Shown here in pieces: positions 12,199 to 24,987 of a DNA stretch of 64,000 nt. The notes below the pieces were generated by a model. That model saw only the letters and a program-made list of their open reading frames with translations. It was not told the origin of the DNA and did not search any database. The stretch covers positions 23,844,902 to 23,908,901 of the forward strand of contig OY756965.1 in NCBI GenBank assembly GCA_963580455.1. The letters are read 5' to 3'. This stretch comes from Euonymus europaeus. Lineage: Eukaryota; Streptophyta; Magnoliopsida; Celastrales; Celastraceae. The position numbers and the translations under genes were made by a program. Position 1 is the first letter of the stretch; each line of letters begins with the position of its first letter.

Positions 12199-12909
12199 GT
12201 AATCAACAGCGGTTTAGACGTCTATACTGCTTTTCTACTGTACTATCTGCATTATCTTGTTTTTCTATGTTCTGCTGTGGATCCGCCGTGTTTTTTTTAC
12301 CGTTGATGATTATTTTTTCGCCGTATTTGTGGCTTGGTGGATATTGTTCAGCGGATCCCTTCGATACTCTATTCCATGGCCTTATTAGCTTGTTCTGTTC
12401 GTTTGAGTATGGATTTCTAGTTTTTATGTTTTCTTCGTGTAGTATGTTGTTATTATTATAGATCGTCTGATCTCCTCCGTTGTTGCGTGGTGTAATTAGT
12501 ATTTGAGGGTTTCAGCGTTTCGTGGTATTTTAGGTGATTGATGACTGTGATTTGGCTTTCGGTTTTTGTCCTGTTTGCGTGGATCATTTTGCTATTTGCT
12601 GTACATATATTGGAGATGATCAACGATATTGCATTTGTTGTTACGATTGTCTATTTTCTTTCTTTGTTTTGTCATTTCCTCAATGTTTGTGTTCTTGGAG
12701 TATTTTGTGTCTTGTTCTCTCTTTTTTTTTTTGCTCGTTCAAGGTCTCTCTCTTGGTAAGGGGGACATTTTTTCGGTTTACGGCGTCTCATTTGTTGGCC
12801 AATTTGCCCATTTCAGTGTCCTGTTTCTTTTTATTATTTATATTTGTCATTTTAAACAATAATATGGACTGTGGTGGAATTGCACCTCACCTTTAGCCTT
12901 ATGTGCTAG
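12199..12909 (+). other. Putative 5'-UTR intron of the AGO1 gene
   Basis: A donor (GAG|gtaatc) at 12199 and an acceptor (tgctag|GTACC) at 12909 enclose 711 bp of T-rich, intron-like DNA. The acceptor lies five bases before the AGO1 start codon. The several short open frames inside are hydrophobic, T-driven translations and not genes. Confidence 0.55.
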
Positions 12910-12914
12910 GTACC

Positions 12915-15900
12915 ATGGTGAGGAAGAGGCGAACTGAGCAGCCTGCTTTAGGGGCTCCCAGCCCTGACCTGGAAGCTGGAAGTAGCGATGCGCACAGTTC
13001 GGAACGCCCTACCGAAAGGAGTGCTGCAACTCAACAAGGAGGAAGTGGTGGAGGAGTGGCATACCAGGGTGGTGGAAGAGGTTGGGGTCCTCAATCTCAG
13101 CAAGGGGGGCGTGGAGGATATGTTGGTGGCCGTGGCCGTGGAATTCCATTGCAGCAACAATATGGTGGCCCCCCTGAATATCAAGGCGGTGGAAGGGGAG
13201 TGCCTCCTCAGCAGGGTGGAAGGGGAGGGCCACCTCAGCAGGGGGGAAGGGGAGGGCCACCTCAGCAAGGGGGTCGTGTTGGATTTGGTGGTGGCCGTAC
13301 TGGACCTTCTCCTGGTGGCCCATCCAGAACATCAGTACCCGAGCTGCACCAAGCTACCCCGGCTCCTTATGCGGCCGGGACTCAACCCATTCCTTCTGAA
13401 GTTGGCTCTTCCTCTAGGCCACCGGAGTCAACACAAGCTACAGTGGCACAGTTTGAGCAGCTTTCTGTGCAAGAAGCCCCTTCTGCCCAAGCATCGTCTA
13501 CTCAAGCACCTTCTGCCCAAACAATTCAACCTCTACCTTCCTCAAGCAAATCAATGAAGTTTCCTCCTCGGCCAGGCAAGGGTAGCACTGGAATAAAGTG
13601 TATAGTCAAGGCAAACCACTTCTTTGTTGAGCTTCCGGACAAGGATCTCCATCAATATGATGTGAGTACCCCCATTATTTGTGCTAACAACTGTATGTTT
13701 TGTGTTAATGTGGTGCGTACTGATTGATTGGTTTTATTCATCTGATTAGGTCACCATTGTGCCTGAAGTTGCATCTCGAGTTTTGAACCGTGCTGTGATG
13801 GGGCAGCTGGTCAAGTTATACAAAGAGTCCCATCTGGGAAGGCGTCTTCCTGTGTATGATGGTCGAAAGAGTTTGTACACAGCTGGTCCACTACCATTTA
13901 TATCAAAGGAATTTAGAGTTCATCTTGTTGATGATGAAGAGGGAGCAGGCGGGCAAAGGTGTTTACTCTATTAGTTTGATGATTTATGTTTGTCCAGTAG
14001 TTTTTAATTTGCCCTTTTTCCTTGTGTAGGAGGGATAAGGAGTTCACAGTGGTAATCAAATTAGCTGCACGTGCTGATTTACACCACCTGGGGCTCTTTC
14101 TGCAAGGAAGACAAGCAGATGCCCCTCAGGAAGCACTCCAAGTTCTTGATATTGTGCTGCGAGAACTTCCTACAACAAGGTACTCAATGGTTCCCTCCCC
14201 CATGCTCCATATCAGTAGTTTTGTGCCAGCATTCTGTGCTTGACATACAAGAATTAATTCTATTTGTTGCAGGTACTGCTCTGTTGGCCGATCTTTCTAT
14301 TCTCCTGATCTAGGGAGTAGGCAGCCACTAGGTGAGGGTTTGGAAAGCTGGCGAGGCTTCTATCAAAGCATTCGCCCAACGCAGATGGGATTGTCACTTA
14401 ATATTGGTATATATTTTCTATTTTCTTTGATGCTTCATTTTATTGTCATAAATTTGCTGAATCCTATCATTTGATAGACCTAAAATGCATAAATGGCTTC
14501 CCTGTGTTTTGATAAAATGAATTTTTGGTGCAGATATGTCATCCACTGCGTTCATTGAGCCTTTGCCGGTGATCGAGTTTGTGATAAAGCTGGTGAATCG
14601 GGACGCACATCCGAGAGATATTCTGGCGAGACCCCTGCTCGATTCTGATCGTGTGAAGGTTAGATTTTTGTCTATTTCCCTTTTTCTAATGACTAATTGT
14701 ACAGGCATTGGTTTCCTGCTTCTGATGTAGGGTCAACTCTCCATCTCTTTCTTTGAATTCAGCAACATTGCATTTTTCAGTTTTTTTATAGAATTTCATA
14801 TAATAATGATCTAAGTCTGTTGGTTAGAGCAGTCAACTCTTTATTTCAACTCCTTCGTACTTTCAGTAACACTTTTTCCCCCTTAAATATTTGTTTAGAT
14901 GATCATCAATTAAATTATCCCACATAATCATCGTATATTGGAATTTCATGTAATTTGTTGAACCATGATTTGATTTCTTAAATTGGTATGTATATAAACA
15001 GATCAAGAAGGCCCTTCGAGGGGTTAAGGTGGAGGTTACCCACCGCGGAAATATGCGCAGAAAATATCGTATTTCTGGTTTAACATCACAAGGCACACGG
15101 GAGCTCACGTGAGCATCTTGTCAATTTTTGTTAAACAAAGGAGATGAAACTTATTAGTACATAGTATCTCTAATTTGTGTACCTGATTGTTTCTTGTTCT
15201 GCTGACTTAGTTTTATGGAAATTTCTTTTGAATGTATCAGTTTTCCAGTGGATGAGAAAGGAACCATGAAATCTGTTGTTGAGTACTTCCATGAGACCTA
15301 TGGGTTTTCCATTCAGCACACCAACTGGCCTTGTCTACAAGTTGGAAATCAGCAGAGACCTAATTATTTGCCTATGGAGGTAGATATATGGCACTACGGT
15401 TCTTCCATTGTCCATATTAGCGTTCAAGTTGTTTTTTCTTTCTTTTTTTGCTTGGCTTAGTAATAAGTATGTCGATTCAGGTCTGCAAGATTGTGGAGGG
15501 CCAGCGGTACTCTAAGAGATTGAATGAGCGACAGATCACCGCTTTGCTGAAGGTTACCTGTCAACGTCCTCATGATAGGGAGCTTGATATCATGCAGGTT
15601 TGTTTCTTCGTCACAAATTAATTATATCCTTCTTGATTGAAAGTAAACATAGAATATGCCTTCATAAGATTTTATATTGAAGCTGATCATCGGAGTTGTT
15701 GGTACCTAATCCTTAATGCATGATGATGCAGAGTTGGTTTAATAGTTTAAGGACATTGAGTAATATTCTAATAGTAATGAATCTTGACTTCCTACAGTGT
15801 TTTGACACTTGATTTAATGGTGTTGGTACATAATTGTATCATACTATCATTATGTTTTTTCTTTCTTTTGCATTTGAATGCTAACCCCAAGACCACTAAC

Positions 15901-18900
15901 TGAGTGATTTACCTACATTCTATGTTTCTTACCACCCTGCAATCTTAGTTGTATTGGTCTATATTTCAATACACTGCTCTTAACATTGATAATGATTGGG
16001 CGCAGACGGTTCATCATAATGCTTACCATGAAGATCCTTATGCAAAGGAGTTTGGAATAAAAATCAGTGAGAGGCTTGCTCAAGTTGAAGCTCGCATTTT
16101 ACCTGCACCCAGAGTAAGTGAAATCTCTTCCGATTTGATCATCTGTGTTCTATATTCTTTTGGTGGTGACAAATATTGTTGTTTGTGCAGCTCAAGTACC
16201 ATGACACTGGAAGAGAGAAAGATTGCCTGCCTCAAGTGGGACAATGGAACATGATGAATAAGGTACTTTTTTGGGTGATTGAGTTTAAAGTGATCTCTAG
16301 TGGAGCGGTAGAAGCATGCTTTTCTGTGTACCTATTTCAGTAATTTTCTATGAATATACATTCGATATAAGATGCAGTTTTGAGCGTCTGAACTGCATTA
16401 ATCCCTTAATGGCAAGACAAGGGAAGATGTGGTAAATCTTGTGGAGTATGGCCACATTTTTTATTTGTACTATCGTATTTGTTTCTACTAAATATAACAT
16501 GTTTGATGTATTGTATTTATGGGAGCAGCCTGATGGACAGTTTATGTGATTGTGAATTGTATATGCAGTTGCTTTGACAAACCAATCAATTGTCATGCTC
16601 TGAATAATATTATTTTGATACAAGTAATGAAATATGGTATGTTACCTGTTAACTTGAGCTGGTCGTACCTTGCGATGACTACATTTTTGAAGGCTAAGTG
16701 ATGTACGAAGTTTTGGGGACAAAATGTCTTAATGTGCATAAAAATCCCAATTCAGTTGTTAGAGCCTTGACTTTTTTATATGTCACCCTTTAACGAACTA
16801 GTCAATAGCATGCTCTGGATATTATTTTTGATGTATGGAATTTTGGGGACAAAATGTTTTAATATGCATAAATATCCATATACCATGTTTGCCTTGCATA
16901 TATGTCTGCATTATATGAAGTTTTGGGGACAAAATATCAATTTCAAAGGCGATCTGATCAATTTCTTTTGATGAAGATATTTACTATCTGTGTTTGGTAT
17001 GTTTTAAAGTAGTAAATGTTTGTTTGATGTAGTTTTGCTTTTAAGCTAGGCATGTTGTTGGCCAGAGTGAGAGTTTGCATGTCAGGTTGTATTTGATTGC
17101 ATGGTATTTATTTTTGGGTGTTTACTTCTTGCTTGACGGCTTGTATAGCTGTCTATTGATGGTTTTTTTATTGTGTCACAGAAATTGGTGAATGGGGGAA
17201 CAGTCAACAATTGGATCTGCATAAACTTTTCTCGACAGGTTCAAGAGACTGTGGCTCATGGTTTTTGTTATGAACTTGCTCAAATGTGTGGCATCTCGGG
17301 CATGGTATAGCATTTTTTTTTCCTGTTTTTTCCTGTGTTCTGCTGTCTTTGTTGTATTGTATAATCTAAAAATTTATATTTTGCTCTGTGCAGAACTTCA
17401 ATCGAGAGCCTGTGTTTCCACCAATAAGTGCTCGCCCTGATCATGTTGAGAAAGTTTTGAAAACTCGGTATCATGATGCAGTGAAAAGACTCCAGGGCAG
17501 GGAGCTTGATTTGCTCATTGTCATTCTGCCAGATAACAATGGCTCTCTTTATGGTACAAAACTTTTGTATTTGCTGAGACTTGTGTTGCTTTTCCATTTT
17601 TTCCTTGTTTAGTGTATCTTCAATGCAATTCTGGATTTAGTTCACTGTAGATCTTTTACGTGATTACCCTCCATGCAGGTGATTTGAAGCGAATATGTGA
17701 GACAGATCTTGGAATTGTTTCTCAATGCTGCTTAACAAAGCATGTTTTTAAGATGAACAAGCAATATTTGGCAAATGTGGCCTTGAAGATAAACGTGAAG
17801 GTGGGGGGACGGAATACAGTTCTTGTCGATGCATTGTCAAGGCGTATACCTCTAGTCAGTGACCGTCCTACAATCATTTTTGGTGCCGATGTTACCCATC
17901 CTCACCCTGGAGAGGATTCAAGTCCATCTATTGCAGCTGTAATTCCCTAAAAATCTGCCTTTATATTATTTGATCATGACTAGATTGCACTACTAACTAG
18001 ACAAGCTGTTTGGACTTTGAATGCAGGTTGTTGCGTCCCAAGATTGGCCAGAGATTACTAAGTATGCCGGTTTAGTTTGTGCTCAAGCCCATCGACAAGA
18101 GCTTATACAAGACCTTTTTAAAACATGGCATGATCCTGTTAGGGGTCCAGTTTCTGGTGGCATGATCAAGTATGGTTCAGACTATTTCCATCCGAATATT
18201 ATGAGATTGGGGCAGGTTTGATTTTTTTTCTTCTTTCTTGGACTGCCATCTATTTTTCAGGGAACTCCTCATATCCTTCCGAAGAGCAACTGGACAGAAA
18301 CCCCAGCGCATCATATTTTACAGGTATTTCAATTTACCACACATTTCTGTCAATGTCTCTTTTTTGTTTTTATTCAAACTATTATTGATGCATGGCCCTA
18401 CTTGCCAGGGATGGTGTGAGCGAAGGGCAGTTTTATCAAGTTTTGCTTTATGAACTTGATGCTATTCGCAAGGTGAAAATTCATCTAAATATCTTTAGCT
18501 TTTTTCCCATATGCCACTTGTGTATTGAAATTAGTCAACACCAGAAGTTTATCATTAACTTTTACCTCTCTCTTGATTCCTCATGATTCAGGCATGTGCC
18601 TCTCTGGAACCAAACTACCAGCCTCCTGTGACCTTTGTTGTGGTTCAGAAGCGTCATCATACACGATTGTTTGCTAATAATCATTCGGATCGCAATGCTG
18701 TTGACAGAAGTGGGAATATATTACCGGGTAAGTAACTTCATTTGATATATGTTTTATTCTCGAGATATAACTACCTGATGCAAGAACTCATTTCCATATG
18801 GTATTTTTTGCAGGCACAGTGGTTGACTCTAAAATATGTCATCCAACTGAATTTGATTTTTACCTGTGCAGCCATGCTGGAATTAAGGTGAAGTCTTTTT

Positions 18901-19512
18901 TTTCCCTGCATTGTTTTGTTTTCAGTTTGTGATCGACTAAGTATCTAATCCAACCCAAACATGATATGAATAGGGAACTTCTCGACCTGCTCATTACCAT
19001 GTTCTGTGGGATGAGAACAAATTCAGTGCTGATGGACTACAATCACTTACTAATAACCTTTGTTACACGTAAGTTTGTTTATTTTGTGGAACCTGTCCTT
19101 GAGCATATCCTGTGTAAGCTCACTAATGTCTGCAAAAAATTCTTGTCATCTACTCTCGTTTAATTTTCTTGGGACTTTTCTTTTTGCAGATATGCCAGGT
19201 GCACTCGTTCTGTGTCCATTGGTTCGTGCTCCATCTCTCACATATGTGCTTAGTAATTCAGATTTTGGGTTTAATATATATATATTTTTTGTAGTCCCTC
19301 CTGCATACTATGCGCATCTTGCAGCTTTCAGAGCTCGCTTCTACATGGAACCAGAAACATCAGACAGTGAATCTATGACGAGTGGTGCTGCTGCTGCTGG
19401 GCGTGGAGGTGGTGGTCCAAGAACCACCCACCGTGTAACTGGTGCTAGTGCTGCTGTGAGGCCCCTTCCTGCTCTGAAAGAGAACGTGAAGAGGGTCATG
19501 TTCTACTGCTGA
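12915..19512 (+). CDS. AGO1: Argonaute 1-type RNA slicer
   Basis: Core protein of microRNA silencing. I derive 21 coding exons giving 1091 residues: 12915-13661, 13750-13958, 14030-14179, 14273-14406, 14534-14658, 15002-15108, 15241-15379, 15481-15597, 16006-16113, 16191-16262, 17182-17304, 17394-17553, 17679-17938, 18027-18169, 18261-18323, 18409-18472, 18592-18727, 18814-18887, 18974-19068, 19190-19221, 19295-19512. Every junction keeps phase. The start ATG has a good context (accATGG) and gives MVRKRRT, as in known AGO1. A Gly/Gln-rich N-terminus (about residues 40-140) is followed by the N, PAZ, MID and PIWI domains. The slicer tetrad is intact: D801 (GADVTHP), E842 (RQELIQ), D887 (YRDG), H1027 (YYAHL). 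The C-terminus is RVMFYC. The mRNA carries a miR168 site, so feedback control is expected. Confidence 0.97.
13336..13356 (+). promoter_or_regulatory. miR168 target site in AGO1 coding sequence
   Basis: The 21-base segment, with core CCCGAGCTGCACCAAGC, is complementary to the plant miR168 sequence as I recall it, apart from three mismatches. Bases around the slicing position are paired. In known AGO1 mRNAs the site lies at the same place, between the Gly-rich N-terminus and the N domain. Cleavage here lets AGO1 limit its own level. Confidence 0.9.
16711..16935 (+). repeat. Threefold TTTTGGGGACAAAAT motif in AGO1 intron 10
   Basis: The 15-base word TTTTGGGGACAAAAT occurs exactly at 16711-16725, 16841-16855 and 16921-16935. 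Each copy is preceded by a related GATGTA(C/T)GAA-like stretch, and the first two are followed by TAAT(G/A)TGCATAAA. The units are therefore diverged copies of a segment of roughly 50 bp. The host intron (16263-17181) is by far the longest in the gene's coding part. Confidence 0.75.
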
Positions 19513-20265
19513 GAGCAGTTGGGCTGATTTAGCTCTATGTTGGTCAAGTTTCTATTCAGGACCAAAGCATGATGTTATTTAACTGTTCCGGCCGTTTGCC
19601 CAAGTTCTACCCCTTCAGGACCAAAGTGGTTGATTATTCTTAAGCTAGAAATGTTCTGAAGACTATTTTATTATTGTCATGAAAACCCTGATTGCCTTTG
19701 TACTGCTGCTAGAATTTGGTCGGAGACTATTTCATTGTTTCCTATTTACCTTGAATTCCCTTTCTTGAAGTCTTGCTTTCCCTATGCTGGGGAGCGGCGT
19801 CTCCCAGTGGATTTGCAAATCCTGAGATCTTTTGGCTGTGGAAACGAATCTATTCTATACGTTGGTAGTCCTACCATTTTGTTCGTAAATTGTATTTCTT
19901 TGCCAGTAAAGATAGGTAATACGTTGCCTTGTGAGACTGGACTTTGGACAGTCTTCTAATGGAGTTCTCATACTTGTTCACCGACTTCGTCCAACTTTTG
20001 AAGTATTATGGCTTTGCGAGAGAAATACTCGTAATTACGTGTTGGTTTTTGGTAAAACTTATTTCGTCAGTGAGGGAGCATTGGTACATCATTATGGGCT
20101 TATTACCAAAAGAGAAAGCATTATGGTTTTGCCTTGGTTATATTCCTGATATTTTAATACAATAACCATTGCCTCATTGGGAATATGATTCTGCCTGTGC
20201 CAAAGGCTTGGGTGAACTGCGTGCCTTGAGATTCAGATTTGCTGACTTTTTTTATGAGTTTCTTG

Positions 20266-20485
20266 GATTGGGGCGGGATTTAAGAACCCTTCGTATCCTG
20301 ATCGTATCCTGAGTTAAGGGATAGAATGTAAGATGCGAGTTATACTTCAAAGGGCGGCTCACTAGCGCTAAGTATCAAGGATGTGTCGCTGGTTGGACTC
20401 GAATCTGAGCATCAAAATATGTTAGCAGATACGCTATTACTTTCACTTAAGGGTTACGCCTCTCAGCTCACCATTGAACTATCTG
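20266..20485 (-). mobile_element. tRNA-derived SINE, second family, 14-bp target duplication
   Basis: A 220-bp element on the minus strand, flanked by perfect 14-bp copies of TTATGAGTTTCTTG at 20252-20265 and 20486-20499. Near its 5' end is an A-box-like TAGTTCAATGG (20481-20471), and further in a B-box-like AGATTCGAGTCC (20406-20395). The A-to-B gap of about 65 bp is longer than in most tRNAs. The 3' end lacks an A tail and is instead GC-rich (CCCGCCCCAATC). Sequence and tail differ from the SINE at 9409-9559. It lies 750 bp past the AGO1 stop codon. Confidence 0.7.
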
Positions 20486-20499
20486 TTATGAGTTTCTTG

Positions 20500-21081
20500 A
20501 TTCATAACACAAGATAGAATAGTTGACTGATTCTGTGAACTCAAGGCAACTTCAAATAGTACGTACTCCTTTTTCCTGGCTTTCTATTTTTATGTTACTT
20601 CTCGTTACTACGCAACTTAGCCATTGCACAAAGAGAACATTGAAAGTGCAAAAAATGGATGAACGTAAGGGGCATTAAAGCCAAAATTCAATAAAATTTT
20701 AAAAAAACGAGTGGAGACATGACAGCTTTTGACCAATAGAAGGGATGAAGAAAAGCATAAATAAAATAGTCATCCATCTTGAAAGTACAAAAGTAAATTC
20801 TTAAGAATACTTTCCCTCCACCTTTAGAACAAATAACAAAGGTAAATCTGGTTTTGCTTCTACCGATCATTATCATACATTCCTTTCTTGCTTTCAATTT
20901 TTCTTTCCCACAAATGTTAATAAAGAATGTTCCTTCTCTTCCCCACCCTACCCCTCAACCTTGGCCCCTATATGTGTATATATATATACCCCTTTTGACA
21001 CAATTTAGCATCAGACAAAGGTACTTTGTAAATCCAAAATCCTTAAGTTGTAAGAGCCAACTTGTGTCCAATTTATCTGAA
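20500..21081. other. Upstream region and 5' leader of the sucrose synthase gene
   Basis: A TATATATATA run at 20977-20988 lies about 95 bp ahead of the start codon and is the best TATA candidate. No other element is clear. Confidence 0.4.
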
Positions 21082-21421
21082 ATGGCTTCTCAACCAATTC
21101 TCAAACGATCAGACACGGTCGCTGACACCATGCCTGATGCATTGAGGCAGAGCCGGTATCATATGAAGATATGCCTTTCCAGGTATATGTAGTTGATCAT
21201 ATTCTGTATTTGAAAACAATTTAATAAATAAAATATGCAATACTTGACATTCTTCATTTCCTTCCCAAAAAAAAGCTTGGTTTCGAAGGGCAAAAGGCTG
21301 ATGAAACGCCAACATATTATGAAAGAAGTCGAGAAATCAATCGAAGACAAGCTTGAGAGGAAGAAGGTCTTGGAGGGTTTACTTGGTTACATTCTAAGTT
21401 CTACACAGGTAAGAACTTGGC

Positions 21422-21452
<31 letters not shown>

Positions 21453-24141
21453 CATAAATATGCTTATTAGCTGACATTTTTATCATCTAAAAACTTGCAG
21501 GAGGCAGCTGTAGTTCCCCCAAATGTTGCATTAGCTGTAAGAACTGATCCAGGCTACTGGGAATATGTTAAGGTGAATGCTGAAGATCTATCAGTGGACG
21601 GTATTTCAGCATTAGAGTACTTGAAGTTCAAAGAAACGATCTTTGATGAGAACTGGTACGCACAAGCATCATCAAAGATAAAACTAAACCGAGCAATTGT
21701 CCAATCTTTGTTGAAGAACTATATAATTTTATGTGCAGGGCCAAGGATGAAAATGCACTTGAAATCGATATGAGGGCCTTGGAATTCACGACGCCTCGTC
21801 TAACACTTCCTTCTTCTATTGGAAATGGACTTAACTACATCTCAAAGTTCATGTCCTCAAAACTTGTTAGTCAGAACTTCGAGGGGGCGAACTCTCTCCT
21901 CCAGTACTTACTAGCCCTTAATCATCATGGAGAGGTACTGGAACTAATTAAATTTCTATCTAAACTAATGTTACTTTCAATACATTTTAATGCGTCGATG
22001 ATGAACGGGGAATGTGAATGTGGTGATATGCAGGATCTTTTGATCAATAAAAGTCTAGATACTGTAACAAAGCTTCAAGGAGCACTCATTGCAGTTGAAT
22101 TGTTCCTCTCCAAGTTACCTAAAGGCACACCTTATCAGAATTTTGAGCAGAGGTAACTTTTTTGTGTTTTAACACCTTTTTATGTATGCATTAGTAGAAC
22201 TGTAGATATTTTTTACATTGATTAATTTTTCAGCCTGAAAGACTCTGGCTTTGAGAAGGGATGGGGTGACACTGCAGAAAGAGTTAGAGAAACAATGATG
22301 ATACTTTCTGAGGTACTCCAAGCACCAGACCCCATGAAATTGGAGTTTCTCTTTAGCAGGCTTCCCAACATTTTCAACATCGTAGTCTTCTCTCCGCACG
22401 GCTACTTTGGGCAGGCTGATGTCCTTGGATTGCCCGATACCGGTGGCCAGGTCGATTAAATACAACCAGTGTCTTAAATATCCATTGTCTTTCAGTCTTA
22501 TTTGATACAATATGAAGTAATCTGTTGTCATTTCAAGTAGGTGGTGTACATTCTTGATCAAGTGAAAGCTTTAGAGGAAGAACTGCTCCTCAGAATAAAG
22601 CAGCAGGGCCTTAATGTGAAGCCTCAAATTATTGTGGTGAGATGCATATAGTAAAACATTCAACTATGATTATTCGAACAATTACCGATCTTTCGACTAA
22701 GAAATCTCATCCCACACACAGATAACGAGGTTGATACCAGATGCTCCTAAAGGGACAAACTGCAACAAAGAATTGGAGCCTATTTTCAACACTAAGCATT
22801 GTCATATTCTGAGAGTACCCTTCAAGACAGAAAAAGGAGTTCTCCGCCAATGGGTTTCCCGGTTCGATGTCTATCCTTACCTCGAAAGATTTGCACAGGT
22901 ATTTTCTTTACTATGTGTTGATCATATCAGTACTCTTATCTTTTTTTTCCCCTTCATTCACTTTCTTTAATTACAGTTTTTTCCTAGACATTCATACTTT
23001 ATATTTGTTTCTCATTGCTAGGATGTCGCCGCTAAGGTTCTTGAACGCATAGAGTGTAAACCAGACCTCATAATCGGAAACTACAGTGATGGAAACTTGG
23101 CGGCAACTCTAGTGGCTAACAAACTTGGAGTACCTCTGGTAAGGCCTTTTCTGCCTACTTAGGTGGAGTTTGGCAACTCAACAATCTTAACAGTTATGTT
23201 AAAAAGTTATAGCTTTTTCCTGATCAAAATTCCAGGGAACAATCGCACACGCCTTAGAGAAAACTAAGTACGAAGATTCGGATGCCAAATGGAAGGAGCT
23301 AGATCCCAAATATCACTTTTCCTGTCAATTCACTGCTGATCTTATTGCAATGAATGCAGCTGATTTCATAATAGCCAGCACATACCAGGAAATTGCAGGA
23401 AGGTTGGTATTCAAAAGGATTCATAGAGAACAACAATTATGATTGCTTCATTAGTGTTAACTCAAATGTGCTTTCTCTCCAGCAAGGATAGGCCAGGACA
23501 GTATGAAAGTCACACAGCATTTACAATGCCAGGGCTCTGCCGGGTTGTTTCTGGGATCAATGTATTTGAGCCAAAGTTCAATATTGCTTCACCAGGAGCA
23601 GACCAATCGTTCTACTTCCCCAATTCCGAGAAGCAGCGACGATTAACCTCATTTCATCCTGTCATTGAAGAACTGCTCTACAATAAGGAGGACAACAGTG
23701 AACATATGTAAGTTCAATTCTTTTCTCCTCATGAACAAAAATAGTATCAAGAGAACTAGCTAATATAATGGTGTTATATCCAGGGGATATCTGGCAGACA
23801 GGAAGAAACCAATTATATTTTCAATGGCGAGACTGGATACTGTGAAGAACATTACAGGTCTAACAGAGTGGTTTGGGAAGAACAAAAGGCTTCGGAATGT
23901 GGTAAATCTTGTCGTTGTAGCAGGATTTTTCGATCCATCCAAATCACACGACAGAGAAGAGATTGCGGAGATAAAAAAGATGCACAATTTGATAGAGAAG
24001 TACCAACTTCAAGGCCAGCTCCGATGGATAGCAGCTCAAACAGACAGGCGTCGAAACGGTGAGCTGTATCGCTGCATTGCTGATACCAAGGGAGCTTTTG
24101 TGCAGCCTGCATTGTATGAAGCTTTTGGTCTCACAGTCATT

Positions 24142-24179
<38 letters not shown>

Positions 24180-24987
24180 TCAAGGTGGCCCCGCAGAGAT
24201 AATTGTTGATGCTGTCTCCGGCTTCCATATTGATCCCAACAATGGAGACGAGGCAGGCAACAAGATCGCAGATTTCTTCGAGAAATGCAAGGCGGATCCT
24301 GGTTACTGGGACAAGGTGTCAGCAGCTGGTCTCCAGCGCATACATGAATGGTATGTACATGACACCAGTAACATCTAAAAAAACCCATCGGAGCGATTCC
24401 CGGATAGTGAAAATGGATTGTTTTTCCTTTTGCAGCTATACATGGAAGATTTATGCAAACAAAGTGTTGAACATGGGTTCCACTTATGGATTCTGGAGGC
24501 AGCTGAACAAGGCAGAAAAGCTAGCTAAGCAAAGATACATTCAGATGTTTTACAATCTCCAATTCCGTAAACTGGTGAGATAGCTTAGAAAGCCAAAACT
24601 AATCCAAAACAAAACCACAAATGCTTACTAATACGTATTGTTTTACAGGCGAAGATTGTTCCGATTATCGATGATGAAGCTCAACAACCTACATCGTCAG
24701 CTGTAACATCTCACCCCCAGCAAACTGCGCCACCAGCTGCCCCAGCTAAGGAACCTGGACAAGAAATAATGACACCAGCAATAGCCCAAGCTCAGCCAAC
24801 TCCAGGACATGTTCGCAGGGAAGAAGATTCAGGGAAGACGCAGCTTGGAACGACACAGCGCTGGCAAGTATCGCTTCGTCGCTGGAAGTGGGGGTTCCTG
24901 ATGATTATTCTTCCACTGGCCATTCACTACATCTTGTTCAAGTTCAAGAGCCTATTTTCACAGTACTACAATGGTGAAAATGTTTAG
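21082..24987 (+). CDS. Sucrose synthase with C-terminal extension (SUS5/6/7-like)
   Basis: Cytosolic enzyme that reversibly splits sucrose with UDP into UDP-glucose and fructose. Fourteen exons give 915 residues: 21082-21182, 21276-21408, 21501-21655, 21739-21934, 22034-22152, 22234-22450, 22541-22636, 22722-22898, 23022-23138, 23236-23402, 23483-23707, 23784-24350, 24436-24574, 24649-24987. All phases agree. The N-terminal regulatory domain contains LKRSDT, a possible Ser kinase site. The sugar-binding loop [17 protein letters not shown] and the GT4 residues R584, K589 and E680-x7-E688 are present, so it should be active. The last exon adds a 112-residue tail absent from SUS1-type enzymes; it is rich in Pro, Ala and Gln. 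The tail ends in a hydrophobic stretch (about 885-900) flanked by basic residues. Relatives with such tails act in phloem, feeding callose synthesis. Donor of exon 6 (gtcgat) is atypical. Confidence 0.95.
21425..21448. repeat. TA microsatellite in sucrose synthase intron 2
   Basis: Twelve TA units shortly after the exon 2 donor. Similar TA runs are at 174-190 and 44527-44549. Confidence 0.9.

Noticed and set aside
12267..12896. Overlapping open frames before AGO1
   Set aside because: They lie in T-rich DNA that behaves as a 5'-UTR intron; the translations are Phe/Leu/Cys-rich and match no family.
12948..13557. Long open frames in other frames across AGO1 exon 1
   Set aside because: They result from the GC-rich Gly/Gln repeats of the true exon and have no independent support.
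14805..14865. tRNA-like words (GTTGGTTAGAGCAG, then TTTCAACTCC) in AGO1 intron 5
   Set aside because: They resemble a D arm and a B box, but spacing is too short, no cloverleaf folds, and no target duplication flanks them.
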